From assembly GCA_047614505.1 (NCBI GenBank), contig JBLHGQ010000054.1, positions 1 through 18,275 of the forward strand: DNA of 18,275 bases, in the 5' to 3' direction. Under the pieces are notes generated by a model that ran no database searches, was not told the origin of the DNA, and saw only the letters and a list, made by a program, of their open reading frames with translations. Shown in pieces: positions 6,577-16,056 of this stretch (within the stretch, counting starts at the first letter, position 1; every line of letters begins with the position of its first letter). Source of the stretch: JABDJL01 sp047614505 (GTDB lineage Bacteria > Pseudomonadota > Gammaproteobacteria > Xanthomonadales > SZUA-36). The position numbers and the translations under genes were made by a program.

Positions 6577-7934
6577 GACCCGGCGATAGTTAAACCGTCA
6601 AGCAGAATAGACCCTGCTTGAATATTAGACCTCTCATCACGGTCATCACCGATAGACCTGATAGCAGAAAACATTTTTGTAAGGTTTCCCGCTATTGTGA
6701 CCTCTTCGACCGGGTAGACGATCTGGCCATTTTCCACCCAAAAACCACTCGCTCCCCGTGAGTAATCGCCAGTTACCATGCTAACGCCCTGACCCATCAC
6801 CTCGGTCACCAGCAGGCCACAATCCATATCGCGCAGCAGCTCATTAAAGGAGGATTTATGCCCTGTCAGGCGCAAATTGTGGACACCACCTGCATTGCCG
6901 GTAGTTTCCAATCCGAGCCTGCGCGCTGAGTAACTTGACAAAACATATCCGTTTAGTACGCCTTGATTAATGATTTCACGCTCATTGGTAGCCACCCCTT
7001 CCGAATCGAATGCCGCACTACCTACTGCGCGTTGCAGAAAAGGGTGCTCGGTGACCCCGAACCATTCCGGAAAAAGTTGCTGACCAAGAGTGTCTTTAAG
7101 GAACGAAGCATTCCGGTAAAGCGCTCCTCCAGAAATTGCCCCGATAAAATGACCAATTATTCCTCTTGCAACTTCAGGTGCAAAAAGCACTGGCAATCTA
7201 CATGTCTTGATTTTTCGTGCGCCTAGCCTGGCTACTGTGCGCCTGGCTGCCTCTGCACCGGTTGAAGCAGGAGTTTCAAGATCGCCAAATGAACGTCTTG
7301 AGTCATACCAGTAGTCCCGTTGCATTGACTCATTCTTCCCGGCGATAACAACACAACTCTGACCATAGCGGGTACCGCCGGATCTGCCCCTGAAATCATT
7401 TGAATTCCCGTATACCGACAGCCCGACTTCTGATGAAGATGATCCACCTTCGGAATTGCTGATGCGCTTGTCAGCCAGCGCTGCCGCTTCACATTCGAGC
7501 GCGCGTTCGATCGCCTCTTCAACATCCAGCGGTCTTGGATGCCACAAATCGAGATCCGGGAAACTGCAAGCTAGCCGATCAGGGTCAGCAAGGCCATTGC
7601 ATTTATCCTGTGCTGTGTATTTCGCGATATCGAGCGCATGTTGAACGCAATTTTTGACCGAGCCAGGCTGCAGGTCAGCGCTACTTGCATGCCCCTGGCT
7701 GCGGCCGACATACACGGTAACCGAGATACCGCGATCACGATTATGTTCAAGCGTTTCTACTTCGCCCAGCCGAACATTGACGCTCATACCTGCGTGCGTA
7801 CTGGCACTGGCTGCAACCTCGTCGGCTCCGCTTTTCTTTGCCAGACTCAGTGCTTCTTCGACATGTTGAGTCAACAAATCAAGTTCCTGTTCGCGGTCAG
7901 GCATGCCCTGCGCTACCATTGCTTTTTCATTCAT
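6573..7934 (-). CDS. tldE: TldE/PmbA, metalloprotease partner subunit of TldD
   Basis: TldE (PmbA) forms a heterodimer with TldD that, in E. coli, trims the leader from microcin B17 and degrades the antitoxin CcdA. The sequence shows the N-terminal TldD/PmbA domain, with SVNVRLGEVETLEHNRDRGI and VGRSQGHAS. It then has the central SNSEGGSSSS region and the C-terminal VMGQGVSMVTGDYSRGASGF. Where TldD has its zinc motif this protein reads GIIGHFIGAISGG, with no HExxxH, as expected for the non-catalytic partner. From the ATG at 7934 the length is 453 aa (450 in E. coli); a GTG at 7949 would add five residues, and neither start has a clear Shine-Dalgarno sequence. It is divergent from yjgA with a gap of only 14-29 bp. 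Confidence 0.95.
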   Translation of the reverse strand: MNEKAMVAQGMPDREQELDLLTQHVEEALSLAKKSGADEVAASASTHAGMSVNVRLGEVETLEHNRDRGISVTVYVGRSQGHASSADLQPGSVKNCVQHALDIAKYTAQDKCNGLADPDRLACSFPDLDLWHPRPLDVEEAIERALECEAAALADKRISNSEGGSSSSEVGLSVYGNSNDFRGRSGGTRYGQSCVVIAGKNESMQRDYWYDSRRSFGDLETPASTGAEAARRTVARLGARKIKTCRLPVLFAPEVARGIIGHFIGAISGGALYRNASFLKDTLGQQLFPEWFGVTEHPFLQRAVGSAAFDSEGVATNEREIINQGVLNGYVLSSYSARRLGLETTGNAGGVHNLRLTGHKSSFNELLRDMDCGLLVTEVMGQGVSMVTGDYSRGASGFWVENGQIVYPVEEVTIAGNLTKMFSAIRSIGDDRDERSNIQAGSILLDGLTIAGS

Positions 7935-7953
7935 GATTTGCTGTTTCACTTAT

Positions 7954-7957
7954 TGGA
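7954..7957 (+). promoter_or_regulatory. Ribosome binding site of yjgA
   Basis: TGGA, within TTGGA, lies six bases before the ATG at 7964. It supports that start, and it sits inside the very short divergent gap with tldE. Confidence 0.55.
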
Positions 7958-7963
7958 TATCTG

Positions 7964-8494
7964 ATGAATTTTAATGCCCCCGACGACATGGAATTACCCC
8001 CCAGCAAGAGTCAGCGTAAGCGCGATGCCCGATTGGTTTTCGAGCTTGCCCGTGACCTCGTGGCAATGAGTAACCGGCAACTTTCGGCTTTGCCGATTGA
8101 GGTTGATCTTCGCAGCGCTATCGATTTCGCTCAAAACATCAAAGCGCATGTTGCACGTAAGCGACAAGTTCAGTTTATAGCCAAGATGATGCGTAGCAGC
8201 GATGTCCTGGCAATCCAGGAGGCGCAGGCTGCCGTTGAAATGAACGCCAGGCAAACTACGGTCCGTCATCACAGGGTTGAGGCCTGGCGGGACCACCTGC
8301 TGCAGGGAGGTGACGAGGCTCTTGCGCAATTGCTTATGGTATTCGAAGGCTTCGACATCCAGGCACTTCGCCATCTGATCCGGAATGCACGCAAAGAATC
8401 TGAAACCGGCAAGCCACCTGCCACAGCCCGAAAATTGTTCAAACTATTGCGTGACATGGATAGTGCACAGGATTTGCCGCCCGCACCCGAATAG
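7964..8494 (+). CDS. darP: Ribosome biogenesis factor YjgA/DarP (DUF615)
   Basis: DarP (YjgA) is a small basic, helical protein that binds late 50S precursors near the peptidyl transferase centre and helps their maturation. The 176 aa match the family in length (183 in E. coli) and layout. The N-terminus has the characteristic PPSKSQRKRDA (12-22), then LVAMSNRQLSALPIE (32-46) and the FIAKMMRS block (71-78). The C-terminal half has the HRVEAWRDHLLQGGDEAL and the KLFKLLRDM segments. The gene is back-to-back with tldE, as in E. coli, and its 3' end faces tldD across 40 bp. It is the only plus-strand gene between tldD and tldE, so transcription through from tldD would be antisense to it. Confidence 0.94.
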   Translation: MNFNAPDDMELPPSKSQRKRDARLVFELARDLVAMSNRQLSALPIEVDLRSAIDFAQNIKAHVARKRQVQFIAKMMRSSDVLAIQEAQAAVEMNARQTTVRHHRVEAWRDHLLQGGDEALAQLLMVFEGFDIQALRHLIRNARKESETGKPPATARKLFKLLRDMDSAQDLPPAPE

Positions 8495-8534
8495 CAGGAA
8501 CCCCCAAATCGAACATGCCACAGAACCCGTTCAG

Positions 8535-9977
8535 TCACGTGTCGGTGCCGCCAACCGTGAGTTCGTCAATTCGCAGTGTCGGCTGACCAACACCTACCGG
8601 TACACTTTGGCCTTCCTTGCCGCACACGCCAATGCCTGCATCCAGTTCAAGATCATTACCGATCATGCTGACCCTGGTCATGGCGTCCGGTCCATTACCT
8701 ATCAAAGTGGCACCCCGCACAGGTCTTGTCACCTTACCGTTCTCAATCAGGTAAGCCTCGGAGGCTGAAAACACAAACCTCCCGGAGGTAATATCAACCT
8801 GACCGCCGGCAAAATTGACAGCATAAAGTCCATTTTTTACTGAGCTTATGATTTCTTCCGGCTCGCGCTCTCCAGCGAGCATATAAGTGTTGGTCATGCG
8901 CGGCATAGGCAGGTGGGCAAATGACTCGCGCCGGCCATTGCCAGTAGGCGCCATATTCATCAACTTGGCATTCATTTTGTCCTGCATATAAGTTTTTAAT
9001 ACGCCATCTTCAATCAGAACGGTCATTTCAGTCGGTGTGCCTTCATCATCAATGGTCAGGGAACCGCGACGGGCAGCCAAAGTGCCATCATCCACAATGG
9101 TTACACCTTTTGATGCCACTTGTTCACCGATACGACCGCTAAAGGCCGAGGTTCCTTTACGATTAAAGTCACCTTCCAAGCCATGACCAACAGCCTCATG
9201 TAGCAAAACACCGGGCCAACCCGGACCGAGCACAACCGTCATGGTTCCAGCGGGTGCATCTTCAGCTTCCAGGTTTACCAATGCCTGTCGAACCGCTTCA
9301 TCCGCAAAAGTCTGCCAACCCTTGTCCTGTACCAGTTGAGTGTAGTCAAAACGGCCACCACCACCATCACTGCCTTGTTCCCTGCGCCCGCTTTGCTCGG
9401 CAATAACGGTCACTGAAAGTCTGACCAGAGGACGGATGTCAGCGGCAAGTGAACCGTCGGCTGCCGCCACCAGAATTGTTTCGTGTGAACCGGCAAGGCT
9501 GACCATGACCTGACTTACGCGCGGGTCCAGCGAGCGAGCATAGGTATCAACCTGGCGAAGCAGGTCAACCTTCTGATCAGCGTCGAGCGTTTCAGTGGGA
9601 TTATCGGGAAGGTAAAGCGCCTTTGAATCTTTTCGACTCCAGGCCTGAACTGCACCTTGCGCACCTTGTCGTGCAATGGCGCGAGCGGCTGACGATGCCT
9701 GCATCAATGACGGCAGGACGATTTCGTCGGAATAGGCAAAGCCGGTCTTTTCACCACTGATGGCCCTGATACCAACGCCCTGTTCAACCGAATAAGTCGC
9801 ATTTCTGACCTGCCCGTCTTCCAGTGACCAGGCTTCACGACTGGAATGTTGAAAATAAAGGTCTGCGGCATCAACTGCCGGCCCCATCAAGTGATCAAGC
9901 ACTTTGACCAGATCGTTCTGATCAAGGCCGCCTGGAGAAAGTAACTGTTGTTCTGCTATTGCTAATGCTTCACTCAT
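8535..9977 (-). CDS. tldD: Metalloprotease TldD
   Basis: This is the catalytic subunit of the TldD/TldE zinc metalloprotease, which cleaves unfolded or leader peptides in the cytoplasm. The zinc motif HEAVGH (HExxxH) is at residues 260-265, in LHEAVGHGLEGDFNRKG. The conserved C-terminal cysteine region GVCGKEGQSVPVGVGQP has its Cys at 452. The frame opens at 9989, but I choose the ATG at 9977 (480 aa; E. coli 481), because GGAACAGGGA lies just before it and the N-terminus MSEALAIAEQQLL matches family length. This start overlaps the yhdP stop by 8 bases. The partner gene tldE is on the same strand about 0.6 kb downstream, beyond the opposing yjgA. Confidence 0.96.
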   Translation of the reverse strand: MSEALAIAEQQLLSPGGLDQNDLVKVLDHLMGPAVDAADLYFQHSSREAWSLEDGQVRNATYSVEQGVGIRAISGEKTGFAYSDEIVLPSLMQASSAARAIARQGAQGAVQAWSRKDSKALYLPDNPTETLDADQKVDLLRQVDTYARSLDPRVSQVMVSLAGSHETILVAAADGSLAADIRPLVRLSVTVIAEQSGRREQGSDGGGGRFDYTQLVQDKGWQTFADEAVRQALVNLEAEDAPAGTMTVVLGPGWPGVLLHEAVGHGLEGDFNRKGTSAFSGRIGEQVASKGVTIVDDGTLAARRGSLTIDDEGTPTEMTVLIEDGVLKTYMQDKMNAKLMNMAPTGNGRRESFAHLPMPRMTNTYMLAGEREPEEIISSVKNGLYAVNFAGGQVDITSGRFVFSASEAYLIENGKVTRPVRGATLIGNGPDAMTRVSMIGNDLELDAGIGVCGKEGQSVPVGVGQPTLRIDELTVGGTDT

Positions 9978-12900
9978 TCCCTGTTCCATTATTGGTGGGG
10001 GTCACCGGACTTGCCGGTTTCACTGGTTCGACTGTGGGTGATGACCACGGTCCTTGTATCGTATACACCGCCTCAGTTGCATCACCAAGGCTTTTCCGGA
10101 GCAGGCCTTGTAATGCCAGCCCCACACCCGCTCCAGCCGGTCCGCCGATAACCGCACCCAGTGCCGGTAGTGTCTGGCTAACGCCCGGTCGGACTGTCAT
10201 TACATAATCAAAACTTTGTGCGACCAGATCGGAACTGCCGTTTATAGTAAGGGTTGCTGCAGTGGACTCCAGTGCAAGGTCCTCAGTATACGCTTTGCCG
10301 TTTTCCAGGGTTATGGTACCTGCGGCCTGATCAAAGTTGAATCCACTGCCAAAAACGTCACGAAAATCCAATGCAAGCCGACGTGGCAATGCGGCCACAC
10401 TAAGCAGCCCAACCATTCGACCAGCACCGGCATCAACATCGAGAATGCTGCCGTCTCTGACATTAATGCTCATTTCACCATTGAGTTGAGCAAGGGCAAA
10501 TGCCGCAGGCGGGCCCGGCCACCACGCATCGTAGGTCAGGATGGTCTGACCACCTTCAAGCACAGTGGAGACCTCCATCAGACTCATTAATGCGCCCAAT
10601 GCCTCTGATGTCATCAAAATATGAAAGTCAGACCGGTTCCCGCTGTCATCTCTGGTCCAGTCCCCTCTTGCTTGAAAGTTAACCTGTGGAGAGACTGCTT
10701 CAACAGAATCAATACGCAATCCATTTTGAATAGGAAATGCCTCGACCCTGGTTTCACCTAATTCCAGTCCCATGTAACTGAATTCTTTTGCATAGAGATG
10801 CATTTCTGGCAGCGTGGAGGGGTCAGTGTCCATGGTCATGCCTTCATCAATCGGCTCGGGCATAAACAAATGGTCAAATTCGGCTGACAGGCTATGCGAA
10901 CCATCATCGGAACGTCGATAATTGACTTTCCCGGCAATACCCGCGCTTTCTATTTCTCCAAGCATAACGTCATCTTCATAACGCATGCTAAGTTCAACAT
11001 CAACAAACGAGCGATTGAGAAACCGCATATCTGCGGTATTCAACGTGGCTTTGTCGAACTCAAGGCCGTCATCACCGGTATCCTGAGCAAAGCGCTCGAT
11101 TACAAGATCCATCCACTGATCCAGATTAAATTCAGCAGCATTTCCACCTATGCTGAAAAAACCATCCGCGGGCATTTCAGCGGATGAATCGCCAAAATGA
11201 AAATGCGCACTGCGGATATCTGTGAAGTTTTCTCCAAGCTTGAACTGCATGCTGGCCTTTTCTTCCAGCACGATGGACATGAGGGGTGCCTGTGACAGTG
11301 TGCGAACCGGGTAGCGGACTTTAACCGGCCAATTCTGTTCCGCAGATTTATCCAGAGGAGCAGGGAAATTCATCACCGCTCCAGTCAGTTCACTACTCAT
11401 TTCTAACCAGGTTTCTCTTTCTGAAGCACCTTGCGGTGCGTTGACACTCAATCTGATATCCCAATGACTGCTGCCATTGATCCTTTTCAATAATGGCTCA
11501 GACTCTATAATCGATTCCGGCAATAGCTTCTCAAGTGGAAAGTCCCCGCTCAAATCTGTACGGAAAACCTCATCCCCGTCCCAGTCCGCAATCAAGCTTA
11601 GATTGGTTGGAACACCCAGATACAGGGCGCTCAACGACGGTCCACGCATTCCCTCCAGGTCGTAGCTGATGTCTCCTGTCAGATCAAGCAACTCTATGCC
11701 CGACTTCATTTCCTTAAAACCATTGTGAGACAAACTCAAGCGGCCATCAATTGATAACTCACCAAGCTCTGAACGTAAGGGTGCAATAAGGCGCCCCTCG
11801 GTTTGTGCGACATCTTCAAATTTGAACTGGTCCAAATCCAGATCGACATCTGTCAGTAGCGGCGTACTTTCGATAAATCCCAGCATGTCAGGCATCGGTG
11901 CACTTGCTGAATAGTCCAGTTCAAGCACCGGCAGTTTGAAATCGTTGATGTTGGCCATTACGCTTTGAACCGGAACGCCAGCCATGCTGCCCATGCTTCC
12001 GCTCGCGTGCATAGCCGTATTACGAAACTCAAGAGACAAATCTATATCACGCGCATTGGGCCAATCTTCCAGATAGTCCAGTTCAGCACCAGAAATATCA
12101 GCACTGGCGAGCAAGACCCCTTCCTGCCCCTGAAACGGCCAGTCGTCCATATCACCGCGCAGAGAAAATCGACCCGCTGAGGAATCTCCCGAAATAATTC
12201 CACGCCTGAGCCAGTCAATTACTGTCTCCGACATGATGCTCTTTGGCCAGAAGTCATCCAATTTGGCCAGGTTCGCCCGCTCGAAGGAAACATTGATGTC
12301 CATTTCCGGTTTACCTTCGTTACCGGCAAAGCGCGAACGGCCGCCAAAAGCGAAAAATTCGTTTTCAACCACACAATTTCTCGCATCTATACGCCAGTCA
12401 CCCGGTTTCCCCCACACTATTTCCATGTTGCAACGGGGAATATCAACCACCGCCTGTTTGCGAAAATTGATCGGCCAGTCAAGCCTGATACCAGTGCCGC
12501 CAAATTCGATCTCTCCTTCTCCACCCTGCAAATCAAGAGAACCGCTAATGCCTGCAACATCGGGATACCTGTCCCATTCCCAGGCGTCGACGCTGTCCAG
12601 TTCGCCGCTCAGCTTGAACAGTTTCCACTTGCTGTCCAGCACCAGATCCAGCCCATGGATCTGGCCACGCATCCGCTTGGGCATCAGTCGGGGCAACACC
12701 GTGTTGTAGCTGCTCATAATTCTTTGTGTCAGCTGCATTGGAAACTCAATATCGATAAAATCAGTACTGAGCCAAAGCCCCAGATTACCGGGAATGTTGC
12801 GCTCTATGGATAAGCTGGCGGACTCCCATTCCTTGCCATCTTTTTCAATGGTCAGATCAGAAAGATCGATACGCCAAATTTTACGGTCGCGGAAGTTCCA

Positions 12901-13839
12901 GCGAAAACGTGTATTGAGATGATCCAACTGCATCAGGCGTGGGCTTTCTGAGAGCGTAGACTCCCTCAGATCAATTACACCTTCCATTAACTGGTCACTA
13001 TCCTTGGACCATCCACCCCAAATTTCCGCATTGAGCCATCCGGAACGCGGGACCAGCGTGTGTTCCGGCAATTGGCGAGCCAGTTCAGAAATCATCAACT
13101 CGCCGGTTTTCACATGCCAACTTGCCCGCTCAAGGTGCTGGTCTTCTCCGAGGGTGATCAACACAGTGGCCTTTAGATCACCTAACACCCTGGTTTGGTA
13201 TTCATCGGAAATATTTGCTTCCAGCTCTGTAGATAATTCAGATCCATTGAGCTGCAAACGGCCTTTCATTCCTGTGAGTTGGACATGAATATTTCTTTCT
13301 TCATCATCAAAACTGAGGCTTGAGTCTTCAAGCCGTAACTCTCCAACGGTAGTAATTTTTCGTAATCCGGAATTGCCCGACTCACCCGAACCTCTGCCGC
13401 TAACTCCAAGACCCGAGACTTCATAACGGCCATCAGCAGTACGAAGTAGGGCCAAATCAGCCCCGATTATCCTGAAACTATAGAAAGGACGGTTTGGTAG
13501 CAAAGCATTCAGAGGCTTGATATCCAATGCGGCGTGTTGAATGGCAATCTCCCCTTCGCCTTGTCCATCGCCCTGGAAAGTCACTCCTTGCAAGCTGATT
13601 CGCGGCCCAAAAGCTTTCCATTCACCGGTAAAACTATCAATCACAACTGTCTGCTGAAATTCGCTTGAGAGCCACTCTTCTAACTGTGGCTGATAGCGAA
13701 CACTGTAAGGCATGAGCACTTTTCCAATCCCCACCAGAATGGCTGCAAGTAGCACCACGAGTGTCAGAGCCGTCCACAACAGCGTGCGAAGTCTCCTGAA
13801 CAGGGTTCTGGCCTTAGCCATGATTTCCAACCCTGTCAT
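9970..13839 (-). CDS. yhdP: YhdP family AsmA-like protein (outer-membrane phospholipid transport)
   Basis: YhdP is a very long inner-membrane-anchored, mostly beta-stranded periplasmic protein. With TamB and YdbH it moves phospholipids to the outer membrane in E. coli. Here the 1289 aa (E. coli about 1266) begin with a basic stretch (RTLFRRLR, 11-18) and a transmembrane helix (about 20-39), with no cleavage site. The rest is repetitive beta-rich sequence. The AsmA-like end is recognisable: GAGRMVGLLSVAALPRRL, FRDVFGSGFNFD, then a hydrophobic PALGAVIGGPAGAGVGLAL region. The ATG at 13839 has CAGG seven bases upstream; a second ATG at 13821 (MAKARTLFRR) with TTGGA is possible. It lies between rng and tldD, the usual gammaproteobacterial place. 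Confidence 0.94.
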   Translation of the reverse strand: MTGLEIMAKARTLFRRLRTLLWTALTLVVLLAAILVGIGKVLMPYSVRYQPQLEEWLSSEFQQTVVIDSFTGEWKAFGPRISLQGVTFQGDGQGEGEIAIQHAALDIKPLNALLPNRPFYSFRIIGADLALLRTADGRYEVSGLGVSGRGSGESGNSGLRKITTVGELRLEDSSLSFDDEERNIHVQLTGMKGRLQLNGSELSTELEANISDEYQTRVLGDLKATVLITLGEDQHLERASWHVKTGELMISELARQLPEHTLVPRSGWLNAEIWGGWSKDSDQLMEGVIDLRESTLSESPRLMQLDHLNTRFRWNFRDRKIWRIDLSDLTIEKDGKEWESASLSIERNIPGNLGLWLSTDFIDIEFPMQLTQRIMSSYNTVLPRLMPKRMRGQIHGLDLVLDSKWKLFKLSGELDSVDAWEWDRYPDVAGISGSLDLQGGEGEIEFGGTGIRLDWPINFRKQAVVDIPRCNMEIVWGKPGDWRIDARNCVVENEFFAFGGRSRFAGNEGKPEMDINVSFERANLAKLDDFWPKSIMSETVIDWLRRGIISGDSSAGRFSLRGDMDDWPFQGQEGVLLASADISGAELDYLEDWPNARDIDLSLEFRNTAMHASGSMGSMAGVPVQSVMANINDFKLPVLELDYSASAPMPDMLGFIESTPLLTDVDLDLDQFKFEDVAQTEGRLIAPLRSELGELSIDGRLSLSHNGFKEMKSGIELLDLTGDISYDLEGMRGPSLSALYLGVPTNLSLIADWDGDEVFRTDLSGDFPLEKLLPESIIESEPLLKRINGSSHWDIRLSVNAPQGASERETWLEMSSELTGAVMNFPAPLDKSAEQNWPVKVRYPVRTLSQAPLMSIVLEEKASMQFKLGENFTDIRSAHFHFGDSSAEMPADGFFSIGGNAAEFNLDQWMDLVIERFAQDTGDDGLEFDKATLNTADMRFLNRSFVDVELSMRYEDDVMLGEIESAGIAGKVNYRRSDDGSHSLSAEFDHLFMPEPIDEGMTMDTDPSTLPEMHLYAKEFSYMGLELGETRVEAFPIQNGLRIDSVEAVSPQVNFQARGDWTRDDSGNRSDFHILMTSEALGALMSLMEVSTVLEGGQTILTYDAWWPGPPAAFALAQLNGEMSINVRDGSILDVDAGAGRMVGLLSVAALPRRLALDFRDVFGSGFNFDQAAGTITLENGKAYTEDLALESTAATLTINGSSDLVAQSFDYVMTVRPGVSQTLPALGAVIGGPAGAGVGLALQGLLRKSLGDATEAVYTIQGPWSSPTVEPVKPASPVTPTNNGTGNE

Positions 13840-13872
13840 GCTTAAACCTGTTGACGGAGACGTTTGAAATGT

Positions 13873-15375
13873 TCACAACAACACCACGTCAAATTGTTCG
13901 CGGGTGTAGTGATCATCGCTCTGGAACTGGATCGGCATGCCAATCAGCTTTTCCAACTCGTGAACCATGCTCAATTGTTCATCAAGAATATGATTTACCA
14001 CGTCCGTTGATGCCATAACACGCATATTGCTGGATTTGAATTTCTGACCCGACCGGGTGACCTGCCTGAAAACTTCCTGACTTACTGTCTCAGTACTTTT
14101 GACGCTACCACGACCGGAACAGCTGCCACACGGTTTGCACAGTAAATGCCCAAGACTTTCACTACTCCGCTTTCGGGTCATTTCTACCAGACCCAAAGGG
14201 GAGAACTCACAGACACTGGTTCTTGCATGATCTTTTTTCAAAGCTTCTTTCAGTGATTCTAAGACCTTGTTCCGGTGCTCCTCATCAACCATATCGATAA
14301 AATCGATAATGATGATGCCCCCCAGGTTTCTGAGTCGCAACTGCCTGGCGATTGATCTGGCTGCTTCCAGATTGGTCTTGAATATCGTTTCTTCCTGGTT
14401 GTAGTTCCCGACAAATCCGCCTGTATTCACATCAATTGTGGTCATTGCCTCGGTCTGATCTATAACCAGGTAACCGCCCGACTTAAGCGGAGAGTTCCGG
14501 TCCAGAGCTTTCTCAATTTCCGTCTCGATGCCATACAGATCAAAAAGAGGATTGTCAGAATCATGGTGCTCAATTCGCTGGGTATATGCAGGAATAAAAT
14601 TCTTAGTGAATTTGAGGGCCTGATCATAAGTTGTGGGAGAGTCGATCCTGACTCTTTCGGTTTTGCTATGCATCAAATCCCGCAAGGCTTTCAATGCCAT
14701 TGGAAGCTCTTCATTTACACATTCACCCGGCCCGGCAGTGATCATCTTTGATTTAATGGACTGCCACTTTTTTTGCAGGTATGTCATATCTTCAGCAAGC
14801 ACTGACTCGTCAACGGCCTGCGCATTGGTTCGAATGATAAAACCGCAATGTTCGTCAGCCCGCAAAGCACTAACCAGTTGAATTAACCGGCTGCGCTCAT
14901 TTTCATCTTCGATGCGGGCGGAAATTCCAATATGCTCACAATCAGGTAGCAATACCAAAAACCGGGAGGGAATACTCAACTGAGCGGTCAATCGCGCGCC
15001 TTTGCTACCTATTGGATCTTTACTGACTTGTACAAACACCTCACTGCGCTCAGATATCATGGTATTAATTGGCGGCACTACGCGCACTTCCCGCTGATCT
15101 CCAGGCAGATCTATTTCCGTCCCTGGTTCATTAGAAGGGCTTGCATCAGTGCGGTAGATATCCGATGCATGTAAAAATGCAGTCCTGTTCATTCCAATAT
15201 CAATGAACGCTGCCTGCATACCGGGTAACACCCGGCAAACCGTTCCCTTGTATATATTTCCGACGTACTGATGACAACTGGCCCGATCCAGCCAGACTTC
15301 CTGAAGAACGCCATCAGCCACGAGCGCTACACGGGATTCCGTTGGCGTACTATTGATCAGTATTTCCTCGCTCAC
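13873..15375 (-). CDS. rng: Ribonuclease G
   Basis: RNase G is the short RNase E paralogue that matures the 16S rRNA 5' end and turns over some mRNAs. The sequence shows the split S1 domain (VGNIYKGTVCRVLPGMQAAF and AFLHASDI) and the catalytic DNase I-like domain. The metal-binding aspartates are D315 (TTIDVNTGGFVG) and D358 (GGIIIIDFIDM). The zinc-link cysteines are C413 and C416 (LCKPCGSCSGRG). The C-terminus EQFDVVLL is typical, and the long RNase E scaffold is absent. The frame opens at a TTG (15402), but the GTG at 15375 has AAGG eight bases upstream and gives SEEILINSTPTESRVAL, aligning with E. coli AELLVNVTPSETRVA. That start yields 500 aa. Confidence 0.96.
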   Translation of the reverse strand: MSEEILINSTPTESRVALVADGVLQEVWLDRASCHQYVGNIYKGTVCRVLPGMQAAFIDIGMNRTAFLHASDIYRTDASPSNEPGTEIDLPGDQREVRVVPPINTMISERSEVFVQVSKDPIGSKGARLTAQLSIPSRFLVLLPDCEHIGISARIEDENERSRLIQLVSALRADEHCGFIIRTNAQAVDESVLAEDMTYLQKKWQSIKSKMITAGPGECVNEELPMALKALRDLMHSKTERVRIDSPTTYDQALKFTKNFIPAYTQRIEHHDSDNPLFDLYGIETEIEKALDRNSPLKSGGYLVIDQTEAMTTIDVNTGGFVGNYNQEETIFKTNLEAARSIARQLRLRNLGGIIIIDFIDMVDEEHRNKVLESLKEALKKDHARTSVCEFSPLGLVEMTRKRSSESLGHLLCKPCGSCSGRGSVKSTETVSQEVFRQVTRSGQKFKSSNMRVMASTDVVNHILDEQLSMVHELEKLIGMPIQFQSDDHYTREQFDVVLL

Positions 15376-15474
15376 AGGCGAACCTTCCGGGACTTCCGGC
15401 AAATACCGGATGAGTCCATAGCCAAACTGAATTTAGAATAGCATTTCAATGTAAAAACGCCCTTAAATAAAGAT

Positions 15475-16056
15475 TCAGGACAATACTCCTGCCAACTCAA
15501 GCAAACGGCCGGTTTCATAAAGCGGCAGACCCATAACACCGGAATAACTACCCTCTATACGGGAAACATAAAGGCCCGGCTCTGCCTGAATAGCGTAGGC
15601 ACCAGCCTTGTCCAATGGTTCATCGTTAGAACAATAGCGATGAATAAAATTCGCCGGAATTTCCGCAAAGGTCACACGGGTGACATTAAGTAGAACCTTT
15701 TTATTTGTAGAAGATTGCACAATGGCCACGGCTGAAAGCACTTGGTGCTCCCGATTGGACAGCATTTCAAGCATTGAAGCCGCCTGTTCCCTGTCGCGTG
15801 GCTTTCCGAGAATGTCATTGTCTAGCAACACCACAGTATCGGCACCAAGCACAGGTATTTTCGAACCTGACATTTTCCAACCGGCCAGAGCTTTTTCCAG
15901 GGCCATTCTCCTCACATACTCGCGAGGAGGCTCTTCCCGCCGGCACGTTTCATCAATGTCCGTTACCAATACTGAAAAATTCAGTTCAAGCTGTTCCAGC
16001 AACTCCTTGCGTCTGGGTGACCCGGAAGCTAGTACGAATTCGCTTTTCTGAATCAT
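15475..16056 (-). CDS. maf: Maf family nucleotide pyrophosphatase (YhdE-like, probable dTTP/UTP type)
   Basis: Maf proteins hydrolyse nucleoside triphosphates to monophosphates, removing unwanted or modified nucleotides; they were first linked to septum inhibition. The 193 aa carry the N-terminal LASGSPRRKELL (9-20), GADTVV (71-76) with a conserved Asp, LGKPRDREQA (83-92), DKAGAYAIQ (149-157) and GSYSGVMGLPL (169-179). The DKAGAYAIQ and GSYSGVMGLPL pattern and the company of rng and yhdP suggest the YhdE (dTTP/UTP) branch rather than YceF. The ATG overlaps the rlmH stop as ATGA. The 99 bp that follow before rng hold no convincing hairpin or promoter. Confidence 0.94.
   Translation of the reverse strand: MIQKSEFVLASGSPRRKELLEQLELNFSVLVTDIDETCRREEPPREYVRRMALEKALAGWKMSGSKIPVLGADTVVLLDNDILGKPRDREQAASMLEMLSNREHQVLSAVAIVQSSTNKKVLLNVTRVTFAEIPANFIHRYCSNDEPLDKAGAYAIQAEPGLYVSRIEGSYSGVMGLPLYETGRLLELAGVLS

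Noticed and set aside
12233..12709. 158-codon plus-strand open frame inside yhdP
   Set aside because: Antisense to a continuous 1289-aa family member, with a low-complexity Ser/Pro-rich translation and no ribosome binding site evidence.
15376..15402. TTG start for rng nine codons upstream
   Set aside because: The GTG at 15375 has AAGG at good spacing and aligns with the E. coli N-terminus; the extra residues are proline-rich and not conserved.
15376..15474. Promoter or terminator in the maf-rng gap
   Set aside because: TTTACA and TATTCT occur on the minus strand but are only 9 bp apart, and no stem precedes the T run, so neither call is supported.
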